DNA of 10,330 nt from Bacillota bacterium (GCA_012800215.1 JAAZJT010000095.1:1-10330), one strand, 5' to 3'. Numbered from the stretch's first letter, positions 1 through 6,968 are shown. The notes: a model not told the origin generated them from the sequence alone. A program made the numbers and translations.

Positions 1-8
1 TAGAGGAT

Positions 9-49
9 ACGGCGGCTGAGTGTACGCCGTCTGCCTGTTTTTAATTTTT
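9..49 (+). terminator. Probable rho-independent terminator of a gene left of the window
   Basis: A 6-bp stem, ACGGCG at 9-14 with CGCCGT at 25-30, encloses a 10-base loop and is followed within a few bases by a T-rich run (38-49, interrupted by AA). The T tract lies on the plus strand only, so it would end a plus-strand transcript entering from the left. The stem is short and the T run begins 7 bases after it, so this is a moderate call. Confidence 0.45.
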
Positions 50-90
50 AAACACTGTTAAACCGTTATCATTTGACAAGGGGGAGGAAA

Positions 91-612
91 GTGGAAGAGC
101 CCATTTTTATTATTAACACCACAATGACAAAAGAAGATTATAGAAAGTTTTTATATATTGCTACTTTTTATAAAAATAAACTGATAATGCCAATACTACT
201 TCTAATTTCTTTACTTGGCAGCGTGATAGTCAGCTATGGGAATGGTAATTTCTCTTGGAGTAGACTTATAACTAGTTGGATTTTTTTATTTGTGTTAGCA
301 ATTATCGTTGTTATCTTTAAAGTTGAAAGAAAGAATAAACAACGCGTAAAAACAGATAAGACAGGTACTTTTGACAGTATTAACACGTTAAAATTTTATG
401 ATGATAAAATTATTATGGAAAACAAGTCTCTTAAATCAACAGGAGAATTAAAGTATAAGCAATTTTTTACTGTAATGGAAAGTAAGGATTATTTTATTTT
501 TTACTTAACAGCAAATCAAGCTTCATTAATCAGAAAAAAGGATTTAGACAATCTCCAGGAGTTCAAGGAATTTATCGCGAGTAAATTTGCAGGCAATTAT
601 AAACAGATATAA
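91..612 (+). CDS. YcxB-like membrane protein, function unknown
   Basis: This is a predicted 173-residue membrane protein. It has a short polar N-terminus, two hydrophobic segments at about residues 31-49 and 57-77, a basic stretch just after the second segment (VERKNKQR), then a soluble C-terminal domain of alternating beta strands ending in an amphipathic helix. That layout and the C-terminal pattern (FYDDKIIMEN, then a strand pair and a K-rich turn) resemble the YcxB-like family (PF14317), which has no established function. I chose GTG at 91 because GGGGGAGG lies at 80-87, although the spacing of 3 bases is short. TTG at 73 and ATG at 124 lack a ribosome binding site. It is the only plus-strand gene here, is visibly AT-richer than its neighbours, and converges on hemZ, so it may be a recent arrival. 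The family call rests on pattern recognition only. Confidence 0.7.
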   Translation: MEEPIFIINTTMTKEDYRKFLYIATFYKNKLIMPILLLISLLGSVIVSYGNGNFSWSRLITSWIFLFVLAIIVVIFKVERKNKQRVKTDKTGTFDSINTLKFYDDKIIMENKSLKSTGELKYKQFFTVMESKDYFIFYLTANQASLIRKKDLDNLQEFKEFIASKFAGNYKQI

Positions 613-631
613 TGGGGAATAGAATAACTTT

Positions 632-665
632 AAAAGGCTTACGCCTGGCAGCGTAAGCCTTTTTG
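632..665. terminator. Bidirectional rho-independent terminator between convergent genes
   Basis: A perfect stem is formed by AAAAGGCTTACGC at 632-644 and GCGTAAGCCTTTT at 651-663, with a 6-base loop (CTGGCA). The plus-strand product ends in TTTTTG and the minus-strand product in TTTTAAAG, so it can terminate both the YcxB-like gene and the hemZ-like gene that meet here. It is the main feature of the gap at 613-727. Confidence 0.92.
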
Positions 666-727
666 TGAGTGTCCGAGCAATAAAGTTTTGCCGGTAATTC
701 GATGAATGCAGCACTTAAAAATCAGCT

Positions 728-1906
728 TCAGCTAAAGCTAAGACTTTTTTTTAGCTCGAGTTCGCGAAGTCGGAGCAATTGCGGGACGCGTTCAATATAC
801 ATCCGTACGTCTTTTGGGCTGGACAAATTTTTGAGGCTAAAATCTGGACGGATAAACTTACTGGTAGCACCGCCGCCAAGACCAAGAATATGATGACGCT
901 CTTCAATCATGGCAATATTATATAAACACTCACACCCAGGCAGTGCATAGCCGATATTTTCCAGGTCACCTAAAATATCACGCTGCCGGTAGAGATAGTA
1001 TGGATGATAGTCTTGTTTCGTAATCATTGTCGTGGCAGTAGTATGCATTTCCACTATACTGTTTGTATCCGGCAGAGAAAATAATTCTTCCTTTTGGGCA
1101 TAACGCGAAGCGCGCTTACGGGAAAAGACATGTAAAGTAATATTTTCTGGAGACAAAGCAAGTACTTGCTGTACTGAAGCTTGGACAAGTTTAGTATTCT
1201 CACCCGGCAGGCCAATAATTAAATCCATATTGATAATATCAATTTTTGCTTCGCGGACAGCCTGCATGGCGTACACAATATCTTCCGGGCTGTGGCGCCT
1301 GCCAATGCGGTTTAAAGTTTCCTGATGCATAGTTTGTGGATTTACACTAACTCGGTTAACGCCATATTGTTTCATGACTGCTAAATGATCTGCAGTTAAA
1401 GTATCGGGGCGCCCTGCCTCGATTGTAAATTCGCGCCAGGTACCGGGAAAAGCCTGACGTAAAGCTATAATTATTGTTTCCAGTTCTGCTGCATGAAGTG
1501 CTGTCGGTGTGCCGCCGCCAAAATAAACGGTATATGGCTGCAGTTTAAATTCTTGGGTGAGGTTTCCTGTAGCAGCAATTTCCTGCAGCAATGCAGCTAT
1601 AAATTGTTTGCGTAAGCTGCCTAATTCGCTTAATGAGTGGGCGGGAAAAGAACAATATAAGCAGCGGGTAGGGCAAAAGGGAACGCCTACATAGATGCTA
1701 AAAAGATGTGGCCGTGAACTTTCTGCAAGAATTGGTCTTTCTTTTTGACAAACCTGCCATAATAAAGCAAATTTTTCTGCACTAATTATATTTTCCTTGT
1801 GCATTTGGACAAATGCATCTTCATAATTTATCCCCTGGTCTAACAATCTGTGTAACTGTTTGGCAGGCCTTACTCCAACTAAAGTGCCCCATGGCTTGTC
1901 TGTCAT
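728..1906 (-). CDS. hemZ: HemZ-like radical SAM coproporphyrinogen dehydrogenase family protein, N-terminally short
   Basis: This 392-residue protein belongs to the HemN/HemZ branch of radical SAM enzymes. The family uses a [4Fe-4S] cluster and S-adenosylmethionine, and HemN itself performs the oxygen-independent decarboxylation of coproporphyrinogen III in haem synthesis. Visible here are WGTLVGVRPAK near the N-terminus (a HemZ hallmark), the cluster motif CPTRCLYC with Cys78, Cys82 and Cys85, the SAM-binding FGGGTPT at 129-135, and the later HemZ-like blocks EAGRPDT, MDLIIGLPGE and YYLYRQ. Bacillus HemZ is about 500 residues and carries roughly 105 residues before the WG-TG-RP-K block. Here the protein starts almost directly at that block. 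The start is well supported: GAGGTG lies 8 bases before ATG1906, and an in-frame TGA sits 5 codons upstream. It lies 28 bases after the DUF4145-like gene and is probably cotranscribed with it. Catalytic function in haem synthesis is an inference. Confidence 0.88.
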   Translation of the reverse strand: MTDKPWGTLVGVRPAKQLHRLLDQGINYEDAFVQMHKENIISAEKFALLWQVCQKERPILAESSRPHLFSIYVGVPFCPTRCLYCSFPAHSLSELGSLRKQFIAALLQEIAATGNLTQEFKLQPYTVYFGGGTPTALHAAELETIIIALRQAFPGTWREFTIEAGRPDTLTADHLAVMKQYGVNRVSVNPQTMHQETLNRIGRRHSPEDIVYAMQAVREAKIDIINMDLIIGLPGENTKLVQASVQQVLALSPENITLHVFSRKRASRYAQKEELFSLPDTNSIVEMHTTATTMITKQDYHPYYLYRQRDILGDLENIGYALPGCECLYNIAMIEERHHILGLGGGATSKFIRPDFSLKNLSSPKDVRMYIERVPQLLRLRELELKKSLSFS

Positions 1907-1926
1907 TATGCATACACCTCAGACCT

Positions 1927-1932
1927 ATTATA
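1927..1932 (-). promoter_or_regulatory. Possible internal -10 element before hemZ
   Basis: A perfect TATAAT on the minus strand lies between the DUF4145-like stop codon and the hemZ ribosome binding site. No convincing -35 box stands 16-18 bases upstream, and the spacing of the preceding TG is off by one base for an extended -10. A transcript from here would still include the GAGGTG binding site. It may be coincidence. Confidence 0.25.
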
Positions 1933-1934
1933 CA

Positions 1935-2612
1935 CTATTCTTGCTCTAAACTGCTTATTTCTTGCTGAAGAGAGTGTATTTTCGCTGGTACAACATATGT
2001 ATAGGTTAAAACAAATTCAAGTAAGGTGAGAAGAGTTGCAGCAGTCTGGCGAGTTGGAGATTGGGCAAAATCAAAGTAGTGCATTAGCTGCTTATTATCC
2101 GCAAGAGCGGTGCTAACATTTTTCATTTTACCTGTAAGATCTGTTTTATCTGCCAGTTGAGTGATTAAATCAGCAAGTTCGGTGATTTCACCCTCTCCTA
2201 AAACCGTCTTAAAAACATCTTCCAGGGATGCCCGCACCATAGTGGTTGTAGCTTTATAGTAATTATGATGATAGGTTGCCAGGGCCTCCAGATAATTTTC
2301 GCTAATCTGATGCGGAACGTATGCTAAATCCTGCATTGCTGCACGAACCCGAGCTGGAGGTGGATACATAAATATCTTACTACGTTCATAGTCACGGCAA
2401 TTAACAAGCCAAAAACTGGTTTTGCCTTCACAGGCAGGGCAACTGCCGCAAAAAGTAATGCTATTTGTAGGGGTATGACGGGAATAATCGTGACAGAAAT
2501 AAGTAAGATAATCATGGCAGTGAGGACAAATTAAGGCTATTGCTGCTGGAACAGGCAGGCCATGGAAGGTAGTTTTGGCACGGATCATTTCTTTAGTCAC
2601 GCAATAATACAT
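1935..2612 (-). CDS. Zinc-ribbon protein with DUF4145-like helical domain, function unknown
   Basis: A predicted soluble protein of 225 residues. The N-terminal third holds a zinc-ribbon pair, CPHC at residues 29-32 and CPAC at 58-61, which should bind one zinc ion. The rest is mostly helical. Its middle (YYKATTTMVRASLEDVF, followed by an ITELADLITQLADK segment and a C-terminal helix ending in PAKIHSLQQEISSLEQ) matches the general pattern of DUF4145 proteins, a family often found with a zinc ribbon and sometimes near restriction or defence genes. No such genes are visible here. The frame stays open up to 2717, but that part runs through the tRNA terminator. GGGGGAGGG lies 7 bases before ATG2612, so I start there. 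It is followed by hemZ after 28 bases, which suggests an operon. No function can be assigned. Confidence 0.75.
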   Translation of the reverse strand: MYYCVTKEMIRAKTTFHGLPVPAAIALICPHCHDYLTYFCHDYSRHTPTNSITFCGSCPACEGKTSFWLVNCRDYERSKIFMYPPPARVRAAMQDLAYVPHQISENYLEALATYHHNYYKATTTMVRASLEDVFKTVLGEGEITELADLITQLADKTDLTGKMKNVSTALADNKQLMHYFDFAQSPTRQTAATLLTLLEFVLTYTYVVPAKIHSLQQEISSLEQE

Positions 2613-2681
2613 AAAAAAATCCCTCCCCCTTAAGCCTATGCTAAAGATGGTGCAGCATGCCATCAGTACAAAGAAAAAAGA

Positions 2682-2709
2682 ATAAAAAAAAGAGCCTTTG
2701 CAGGCTCTT
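2682..2709 (-). terminator. Rho-independent terminator of the tRNA operon
   Basis: On the minus strand a 7-bp stem (AAGAGCC with GGCTCTT, 2690-2709) around a 6-base loop is followed by an uninterrupted run of seven to eight T and then ATT. It lies 9 bases beyond the CCA end of tRNA-Leu and ends the tRNA transcript. Confidence 0.93.
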
Positions 2710-2718
2710 ATAAACAAG

Positions 2719-2805
2719 TGGTGCGAGAGGGGGGACTTGAACCCCCACAGGCGTAATGCCCACTAGATCCTGAATCTAGCGTGTCTGCCGTTCCACCACT
2801 CTCGC
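2719..2805 (-). tRNA. tRNA-Leu (anticodon CAG)
   Basis: The 87-base gene, including an encoded CCA (2719-2721), folds as a class II tRNA with a long variable arm. The acceptor stem is GCGAGAG with CTCTCGC and discriminator A. The anticodon stem-loop is CTAGA-TTCAGGA-TCTAG with anticodon CAG at 2770-2772, reading CUG leucine codons. The T arm carries GGTTCAAGTC. It is the second gene of a two-tRNA transcript. Confidence 0.97.
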
Positions 2806-2812
2806 AATTAAA

Positions 2813-2888
2813 TGGTGAGCCATCCGCGACTCGAACGCGGGACACCCTGATTAAAAGTCAGGTGCTCTACCGACTGAGCTAATGGCTC
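2813..2888 (-). tRNA. tRNA-Lys (anticodon TTT)
   Basis: The 76-base gene, including an encoded CCA (2813-2815), has acceptor stem GAGCCAT with ATGGCTC and discriminator A. The D loop carries AGCTCAGTCGGTAGAGC, and the anticodon stem-loop is CCTGA-CTTTTAA-TCAGG with anticodon TTT at 2853-2855. The T arm reads CCGCG-TTCGAGT-CGCGG. It is the first gene after the promoter and is separated from tRNA-Leu by 7 bases. Confidence 0.97.
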
Positions 2889-2910
2889 AAAAAATGCCTT
2901 ACGAAACAAT

Positions 2911-2939
2911 ATGATAGTATAATTTAGCAGCAATGTCAA
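2911..2939 (-). promoter_or_regulatory. Sigma-A type promoter of the tRNA-Lys/tRNA-Leu operon
   Basis: On the minus strand the -35 box is a perfect TTGACA (2934-2939), and the -10 box is TATCAT (2911-2916, one mismatch), separated by exactly 17 bases. Transcription would start near 2904, about 16 bases before tRNA-Lys. It sits directly after the dnaB stop codon, where no terminator is visible, so read-through from the helicase operon may add to tRNA expression. Confidence 0.85.
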
Positions 2940-2966
2940 TGACCATTTTTTGCATTTGGAGTTTAT

Positions 2967-4313
2967 TTATCCTACCTGTTCAACATGGTCATGGCTAATA
3001 TTAAGAAACTTATTATGGCTTTCCTTAAAGTATAGCTTGATGGTGCCTACTGGACCATTCCGTTGTTTAGCTATAATAATTTCTGTATCATGTCTATCCT
3101 CTAGATTCTGATTATAATACCCCTCGCGGTATATAAAAGCTACCAGGTCGGCATTGGCTTCAATACCGCCTGATTCTAATAGGTCACTAAGAATGGGTCG
3201 TTTTTTCTCCCGCTGTTCAACGGCCCGTGATAATTGAGACAAAGCAATTACCGGCACTTCCAGCTCCTTGGCAAGTGCCTTTAAAGAACGGGAGATGGCA
3301 GATATCTCCTGTTGGCGGTTTTCTGTACGGCCATTGCCTCGCATTAATTGTAAATAGTCTATAAAGATAGCAGCTAGACCATGCTCTGCTTTTAATCTGC
3401 GCGCTTTGGCCCGCATTTCCATTACAGAAATGGCTGCCGTATCGTCAATAAATAAAGGGGCTTCTGATAAGGGGCCTGCAGCCCTGGTTAGCTTTGGATA
3501 ATCTTCATCAGATAAATAACCGCGCCGCAGTTTCTGAGAATCAACACCTGCCTGAGCACATAACAAACGCTGCACCAGCTGTTCTTTAGACATTTCCAGT
3601 GAAAAAATAGCTACCGGCAATTTTTCATTGACAGCAATATGCTGGGCTATATTTAAAGCCAGAGTAGTTTTACCCATGCTGGGACGAGCAGCAATAATGA
3701 TTAAGTCAGAGTTTTGTAAACCGCAGGTAAGGTTATCTAAATCATGAAAACCAGTGGGTACACCTGTCACGCCGCCCTTGTTACCCCACAATTTATCAAT
3801 ATTATCAAATGCACCTTTTAAAAGATCCTTCATACTGGCAAAATTTTGCGGCGTAGAACGCTGAGATATTTCAAAAATTTGCTTTTCTGCTTCATCAACA
3901 ATTTCTTCCACAGGGTCATTAGATTCAAAACAACGTGATACTATACGTGTTGCCGCATTAATCATGGAGCGCAGGACAGCTTTTTCCTGCACTATCTTTG
4001 CATAATAACCCACATTAGCTGCGGTGGGCACAACGTTAGCCAAAGTAGTCAGGTAAGGAAGGCCACCTATTCCTTCCAGCTGATTTTTTTGGGTTAATTC
4101 CTCAGCCAAAGTAATTAAATCAACCGGTTCATTCCGTTCAGCCAGAGATAGCATGGCAGAATATATTTTCTGGTGGCTATCACGGTAAAAATCAGTTGGT
4201 TTTAATAATTCGGCAACTGTTATAATCGCATCACGATCAATCAGCATAGAACCCAAAACAGATTGTTCCGCTTCTAGATTTTGCGGGGGTATTCTTTCAT
4301 TTAACCCGCTCAT
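2967..4313 (-). CDS. dnaB: Replicative DNA helicase DnaB (DnaC in Bacillus nomenclature)
   Basis: This 448-residue protein is the hexameric helicase that unwinds DNA at the replication fork and recruits primase. The N-terminal helical domain spans about residues 8-110 (NLEAEQSVLGSML), followed by a linker and a RecA-like ATPase domain. Walker A is ARPSMGKTT at 209-217, the catalytic FSLEMS is at 237-242, Walker B is FIDY at 317-320, and the H3 motif SQLSR is at 359-363. The subunit-interface Lys and Arg are seen in AKQRNG (Lys416, Arg418). The usual RESGSIEQDAD motif is altered at four positions (Leu379, Gly383, Ala386, Asn387). Length is normal. ATG4313 follows GAGAGGTG with 5-base spacing. 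It is the last gene of rplI-lonC-dnaB, 16 bases after lonC. Confidence 0.97.
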   Translation of the reverse strand: MSGLNERIPPQNLEAEQSVLGSMLIDRDAIITVAELLKPTDFYRDSHQKIYSAMLSLAERNEPVDLITLAEELTQKNQLEGIGGLPYLTTLANVVPTAANVGYYAKIVQEKAVLRSMINAATRIVSRCFESNDPVEEIVDEAEKQIFEISQRSTPQNFASMKDLLKGAFDNIDKLWGNKGGVTGVPTGFHDLDNLTCGLQNSDLIIIAARPSMGKTTLALNIAQHIAVNEKLPVAIFSLEMSKEQLVQRLLCAQAGVDSQKLRRGYLSDEDYPKLTRAAGPLSEAPLFIDDTAAISVMEMRAKARRLKAEHGLAAIFIDYLQLMRGNGRTENRQQEISAISRSLKALAKELEVPVIALSQLSRAVEQREKKRPILSDLLESGGIEANADLVAFIYREGYYNQNLEDRHDTEIIIAKQRNGPVGTIKLYFKESHNKFLNISHDHVEQVG

Positions 4314-4329
4314 TGGTACACCTCTCCCA

Positions 4330-6252
4330 TTAACTCTTACTCACAATAGCGTCATTAGCATAGCCCTGAAAAAACCAAGGCAGCGCTTCCTCCACATTCT
4401 TAACCGGTACAACATGCATTTCCGGCAGCGGCGGCACATCATTTTTGTTCTCCTCCGGTACCAGTACTGTTTTTATCCCTGCCAAGCGCGCTCCGTACAG
4501 TTTTTCCGGTATGCCACCTACAGGGCGAACATACCCCTGCAAAGATATTTCTCCCGTTACAGCCACGTCCTGAGAAACAGGCCAGCCTTTAATGGCACTA
4601 AGCAAAGATATAACCACAGCCAAACCGGCAGAGGGACCATCAATTCTACCTCCGCCTATTACATTAACATGTAAATCGTAATTTTGTAAATCTTCCCCAG
4701 TTAAACGGCGAATTACAGCTGCAGCATTAAAAACAGAATCTCTAGCCATACTGCCGGCTGTTTCATTAAAACGCATCGTACCTTTGCCTGGGGCGGCAGG
4801 AAATGCCACTGCTTCTATTTCCAGTACACTGCCTAAAAAACCACTCACCCCTAAGCCATAAACTTTACCAACCAGCGGTTCAGTAGTAGTTTTTTTATTA
4901 ATTTTAGTACTATAACGTCCGGCACGAATGGTTGTTAAAACTGTTTCCTTACTTATTGTCACCTCTGCAGCCCCGTCCTGCTGATAAAGTGCATGGCCAA
5001 ATGCATCGGCTAATAGATTTACAGCCTGCCTGCCTTCCGTAGTATATTCGGCAATAAGTGCTGCCACGCCCGGCTCCAGTTTTGCTGATAATTTATCAGC
5101 TGCCTCTTCCACAATCCTTTGCACATCCTGGGGAGTTAGAGGAGCAAAAAAAACAGCTGTGCAGCGGGAACGCAGTGCCGGATTAATTTGCTCCGGCGCG
5201 CAGGTAGTGGCACCGATTAATACAAAATCTGCCGGTGCACCTTCTTCAAAAAGGGCGCGTATATACTGAGGAACCTGCGAGTCAGTAGGATCATAATAAG
5301 CGGAGTCAAAGTGCACTTTTTTATCTTCCAATACTTTTAACAGTTTAGTTTGCAGATGCAAATCCATTTCACCAATTTCATCTATAAAGAGAATCCCCCC
5401 GTGTGCATCTGTGACTAAACCCGGTTTCGGTTCCGGTATCCCCCCATCCACCAAATCGCGCTTTGCACCCTGATAGATGGGATCATGAACTGAACCCAGC
5501 AGTGGGTTAGTAGTTTCCCGCGGATCCCAACGCAGTGTGCTTCCGTCTACTTCTACAAAAGGTGCATCTGCAGCAAAAGCACTCTGCGGCAGGCGCTTTG
5601 CCGCTTCTAAAGCTAAACGTGCTGCTGTTGTTTTGCCCACACCGGGAGGACCATAAATAATAATATGTTGGGGATAAGGGGAAACAAGTTTAGCCATAAG
5701 AGCATCAACAGCTGCTTTTTGGCCCACTATTTCTGCCAAAGTGCATGGCCGCAATACTTCCAAAGCAGAACGATTAAGTTTTTTCTGCTTCATTTTTTCT
5801 AAGTGTGCGTATTTTTTTAAAGTCTGCGAATTTTCCGGTCCACCCTCTTCTTTTAGCAGCTGTTTTTTTAGCTCTAGAAGATACTCCTCCTGCTTTTCCT
5901 GCATTTTTTCCGCAACTTTTCTCTCAATAGAGTCCTGTACTGTACGGCGCGCTATTTTTTCTGCCAATTCATCGTGTAAACTCTCCAAAATACCCGGGAT
6001 TTCTTCCCATGTTGGTACTGGGGAAAGGGTAGGGTTTTCACAAATAACGCGCTGCAGTCCTAATACCCTTTCCGGTATTTTTCGCGAACGCAACAATGAG
6101 AGTGCTTCTAATTTACCGGCTTTTAAAATAAGCCTATCTGCGCCCAACAAATTAGCCACAAGAGAATATAGCGCTTTAACATTACTGCTTATCTTTTCCC
6201 TTTCTACTTCTGCTAATGTCTCTTGCAATTGATTTGCAGTTGTCTTTTTCAT
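4330..6252 (-). CDS. lonC: LonC-type ATP-dependent serine protease (Lon family)
   Basis: This 640-residue cytosolic protein combines a AAA+ unfoldase with a Lon (S16) protease domain. Residues 1-95 are family-specific and helical, 97-160 are highly charged and probably coiled coil, and the AAA+ domain runs from about 170 to 440. Walker A is GPPGVGKTT at 201-209 and Walker B is ILFIDEIGEMD at 287-297. The protease domain has the catalytic Ser541 in DGPSAG and Lys584 in GGIPEK, 43 residues apart as in E. coli Lon. It lacks the classical N-terminal substrate-binding domain of LonA. The sequence resembles the spore-former LonC group (TIGR02903), related to the forespore protease LonB, so a sporulation role is plausible but inferred. 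The name LonC is also used for a different, ATP-independent Meiothermus enzyme. Here the ATPase motifs are intact. GGAG precedes ATG6252 and overlaps the end of rplI (gap 9 bases). Confidence 0.92.
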   Translation of the reverse strand: MKKTTANQLQETLAEVEREKISSNVKALYSLVANLLGADRLILKAGKLEALSLLRSRKIPERVLGLQRVICENPTLSPVPTWEEIPGILESLHDELAEKIARRTVQDSIERKVAEKMQEKQEEYLLELKKQLLKEEGGPENSQTLKKYAHLEKMKQKKLNRSALEVLRPCTLAEIVGQKAAVDALMAKLVSPYPQHIIIYGPPGVGKTTAARLALEAAKRLPQSAFAADAPFVEVDGSTLRWDPRETTNPLLGSVHDPIYQGAKRDLVDGGIPEPKPGLVTDAHGGILFIDEIGEMDLHLQTKLLKVLEDKKVHFDSAYYDPTDSQVPQYIRALFEEGAPADFVLIGATTCAPEQINPALRSRCTAVFFAPLTPQDVQRIVEEAADKLSAKLEPGVAALIAEYTTEGRQAVNLLADAFGHALYQQDGAAEVTISKETVLTTIRAGRYSTKINKKTTTEPLVGKVYGLGVSGFLGSVLEIEAVAFPAAPGKGTMRFNETAGSMARDSVFNAAAVIRRLTGEDLQNYDLHVNVIGGGRIDGPSAGLAVVISLLSAIKGWPVSQDVAVTGEISLQGYVRPVGGIPEKLYGARLAGIKTVLVPEENKNDVPPLPEMHVVPVKNVEEALPWFFQGYANDAIVSKS

Positions 6253-6261
6253 TTTCTGCTC

Positions 6262-6708
6262 CTATTTCTCAGATGTTACAATTACTTTCAGTTTTGCTTC
6301 CACATCCGCATGTAATTTAATTCTAACCTGATAGCTGCCCAAGTTTTTTATGGGTTCCGGTAGTTCAATTTTACGTTTATCTACATTCACACCTTGTTTT
6401 TTCAGTGCCTGCGCTACATCTGCGCTGGTAACGGAACCAAATATTCGCCCGTTTTCTCCTACACGCACGGCAATCTGTACCTGCATAGTATCTAACTTGG
6501 CCGCCGTTTCTGTGGCCTGAGCCAATATTTTTGCTTCCTTAGCTTTTTTAACCTGTTGCTGTTTCTGCAGTTGTTTTAGATGGCCGCCCGTAGCCTCCAC
6601 AGCCAAACCACGCGGAAACAAATAATTGCGTGCGTAGCCTTCAGCTACCTCTTTAATCTCTCCCTTTTTCCCCAAACCTTTTACATCCTGTTGTAAAATA
6701 ACCTGCAC
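6262..6708 (-). CDS. rplI: 50S ribosomal protein L9
   Basis: The protein has 148 residues, the normal length for L9, which binds domain V of 23S rRNA near the L1 stalk and helps keep the reading frame. The N-terminal RNA-binding domain begins MQVILQQDVKGLGKKGEI and contains GYARNYLFPRGLA, a near-invariant signature. A long charged connecting helix covers about 41-75, then comes the C-terminal domain with GRIFGSVTSADV. The frame is open for 85 more codons upstream, but family alignment and the ribosome binding site GGAGG (8 bases before GTG at 6706-6708) fix the start at GTG. The extra upstream part would begin inside a terminator tail without a binding site. It is the first gene of rplI-lonC-dnaB. 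Confidence 0.96.
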   Translation of the reverse strand: MQVILQQDVKGLGKKGEIKEVAEGYARNYLFPRGLAVEATGGHLKQLQKQQQVKKAKEAKILAQATETAAKLDTMQVQIAVRVGENGRIFGSVTSADVAQALKKQGVNVDKRKIELPEPIKNLGSYQVRIKLHADVEAKLKVIVTSEK

Positions 6709-6968
6709 ATCTATTACCTCCTTGTAACTAAGGTACCTTACCATGCCATCCTGAATTGCCATACACATAGAGAATATTTTAATACCACCCGACAGAGATT
6801 GCATCCGCTGGGTGAAAATAAGCAATTTGTGTAGATGTTCTGCAACCGGCTCGTCATTTCCTGCTCCACACTTCTGCTTAGGCAGTGCTAATTTTTTGTA
6901 GAGTAAACATATAAAAAGAAAGCGTGCAAATTTTGGTTCACACACTTCAAATTCTTTTAGCATAAAAA
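6709..6968 (-). other. Non-coding stretch upstream of rplI, unexplained
   Basis: About 260 bases between the rpsR terminator and rplI hold no gene I can support. The rplI frame continues through it for 85 codons on the minus strand, but the first ATG (6963) is in the T run of the terminator and has no ribosome binding site, and the translation resembles nothing I recognise. The rplI promoter must lie here unless there is read-through, yet I see no good -35/-10 pair. TAAAAT in an AT-rich tract near 6775-6785 is a weak -10 candidate. A 12-base palindrome lies at 6729-6740. In many Firmicutes this position holds yybS and gdpP (DHH-type c-di-AMP phosphodiesterase), which are absent. Confidence 0.6.
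6729..6740. repeat. 12-base perfect palindrome before the rplI ribosome binding site
   Basis: TAAGGTACCTTA is fully self-complementary and lies about 10 bases upstream of the GGAGG that serves rplI. It could be an operator or form a small hairpin in the leader mRNA. It could also be chance, since the outer arms do not extend perfectly. Confidence 0.5.

Noticed and set aside
73..78. Perfect TTGACA before the YcxB-like gene as a -35 box
   Set aside because: It lies only 12 bases before the chosen start codon, so any transcript from it would begin inside the coding region.
702..893. Open stretch of 63 codons on the plus strand
   Set aside because: It is antisense to the 3' end of hemZ, has a low-complexity Ser/Arg-rich translation and no ribosome binding site.
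2324..2515. Hydrophobic 63-codon frame on the minus strand
   Set aside because: It overlaps the DUF4145-like gene in another frame. The hydrophobic look comes from frame-shifted reading of that gene.
2613..2717. N-terminal extension of the DUF4145-like protein, which reads like a signal peptide (FFYSFFFVLMACC)
   Set aside because: The extension is translated through the tRNA terminator, and GGGGGAGGG with good spacing supports the later ATG at 2612.
4414..4674. Open stretch of 86 codons on the plus strand
   Set aside because: It is antisense to the LonC protease domain. The translation has no recognisable domain and no binding site.
5741..6232. Open stretch of 163 codons on the plus strand
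   Set aside because: It lies wholly antisense to lonC. The Ser/Cys/Phe-rich translation is the mirror of a charged coiled-coil region, and no ribosome binding site precedes it.
6709..6963. N-terminal extension of L9 by 85 residues
   Set aside because: L9 is normally about 148 residues and begins at the GTG that follows GGAGG. The extension would start in the terminator T run without a binding site.
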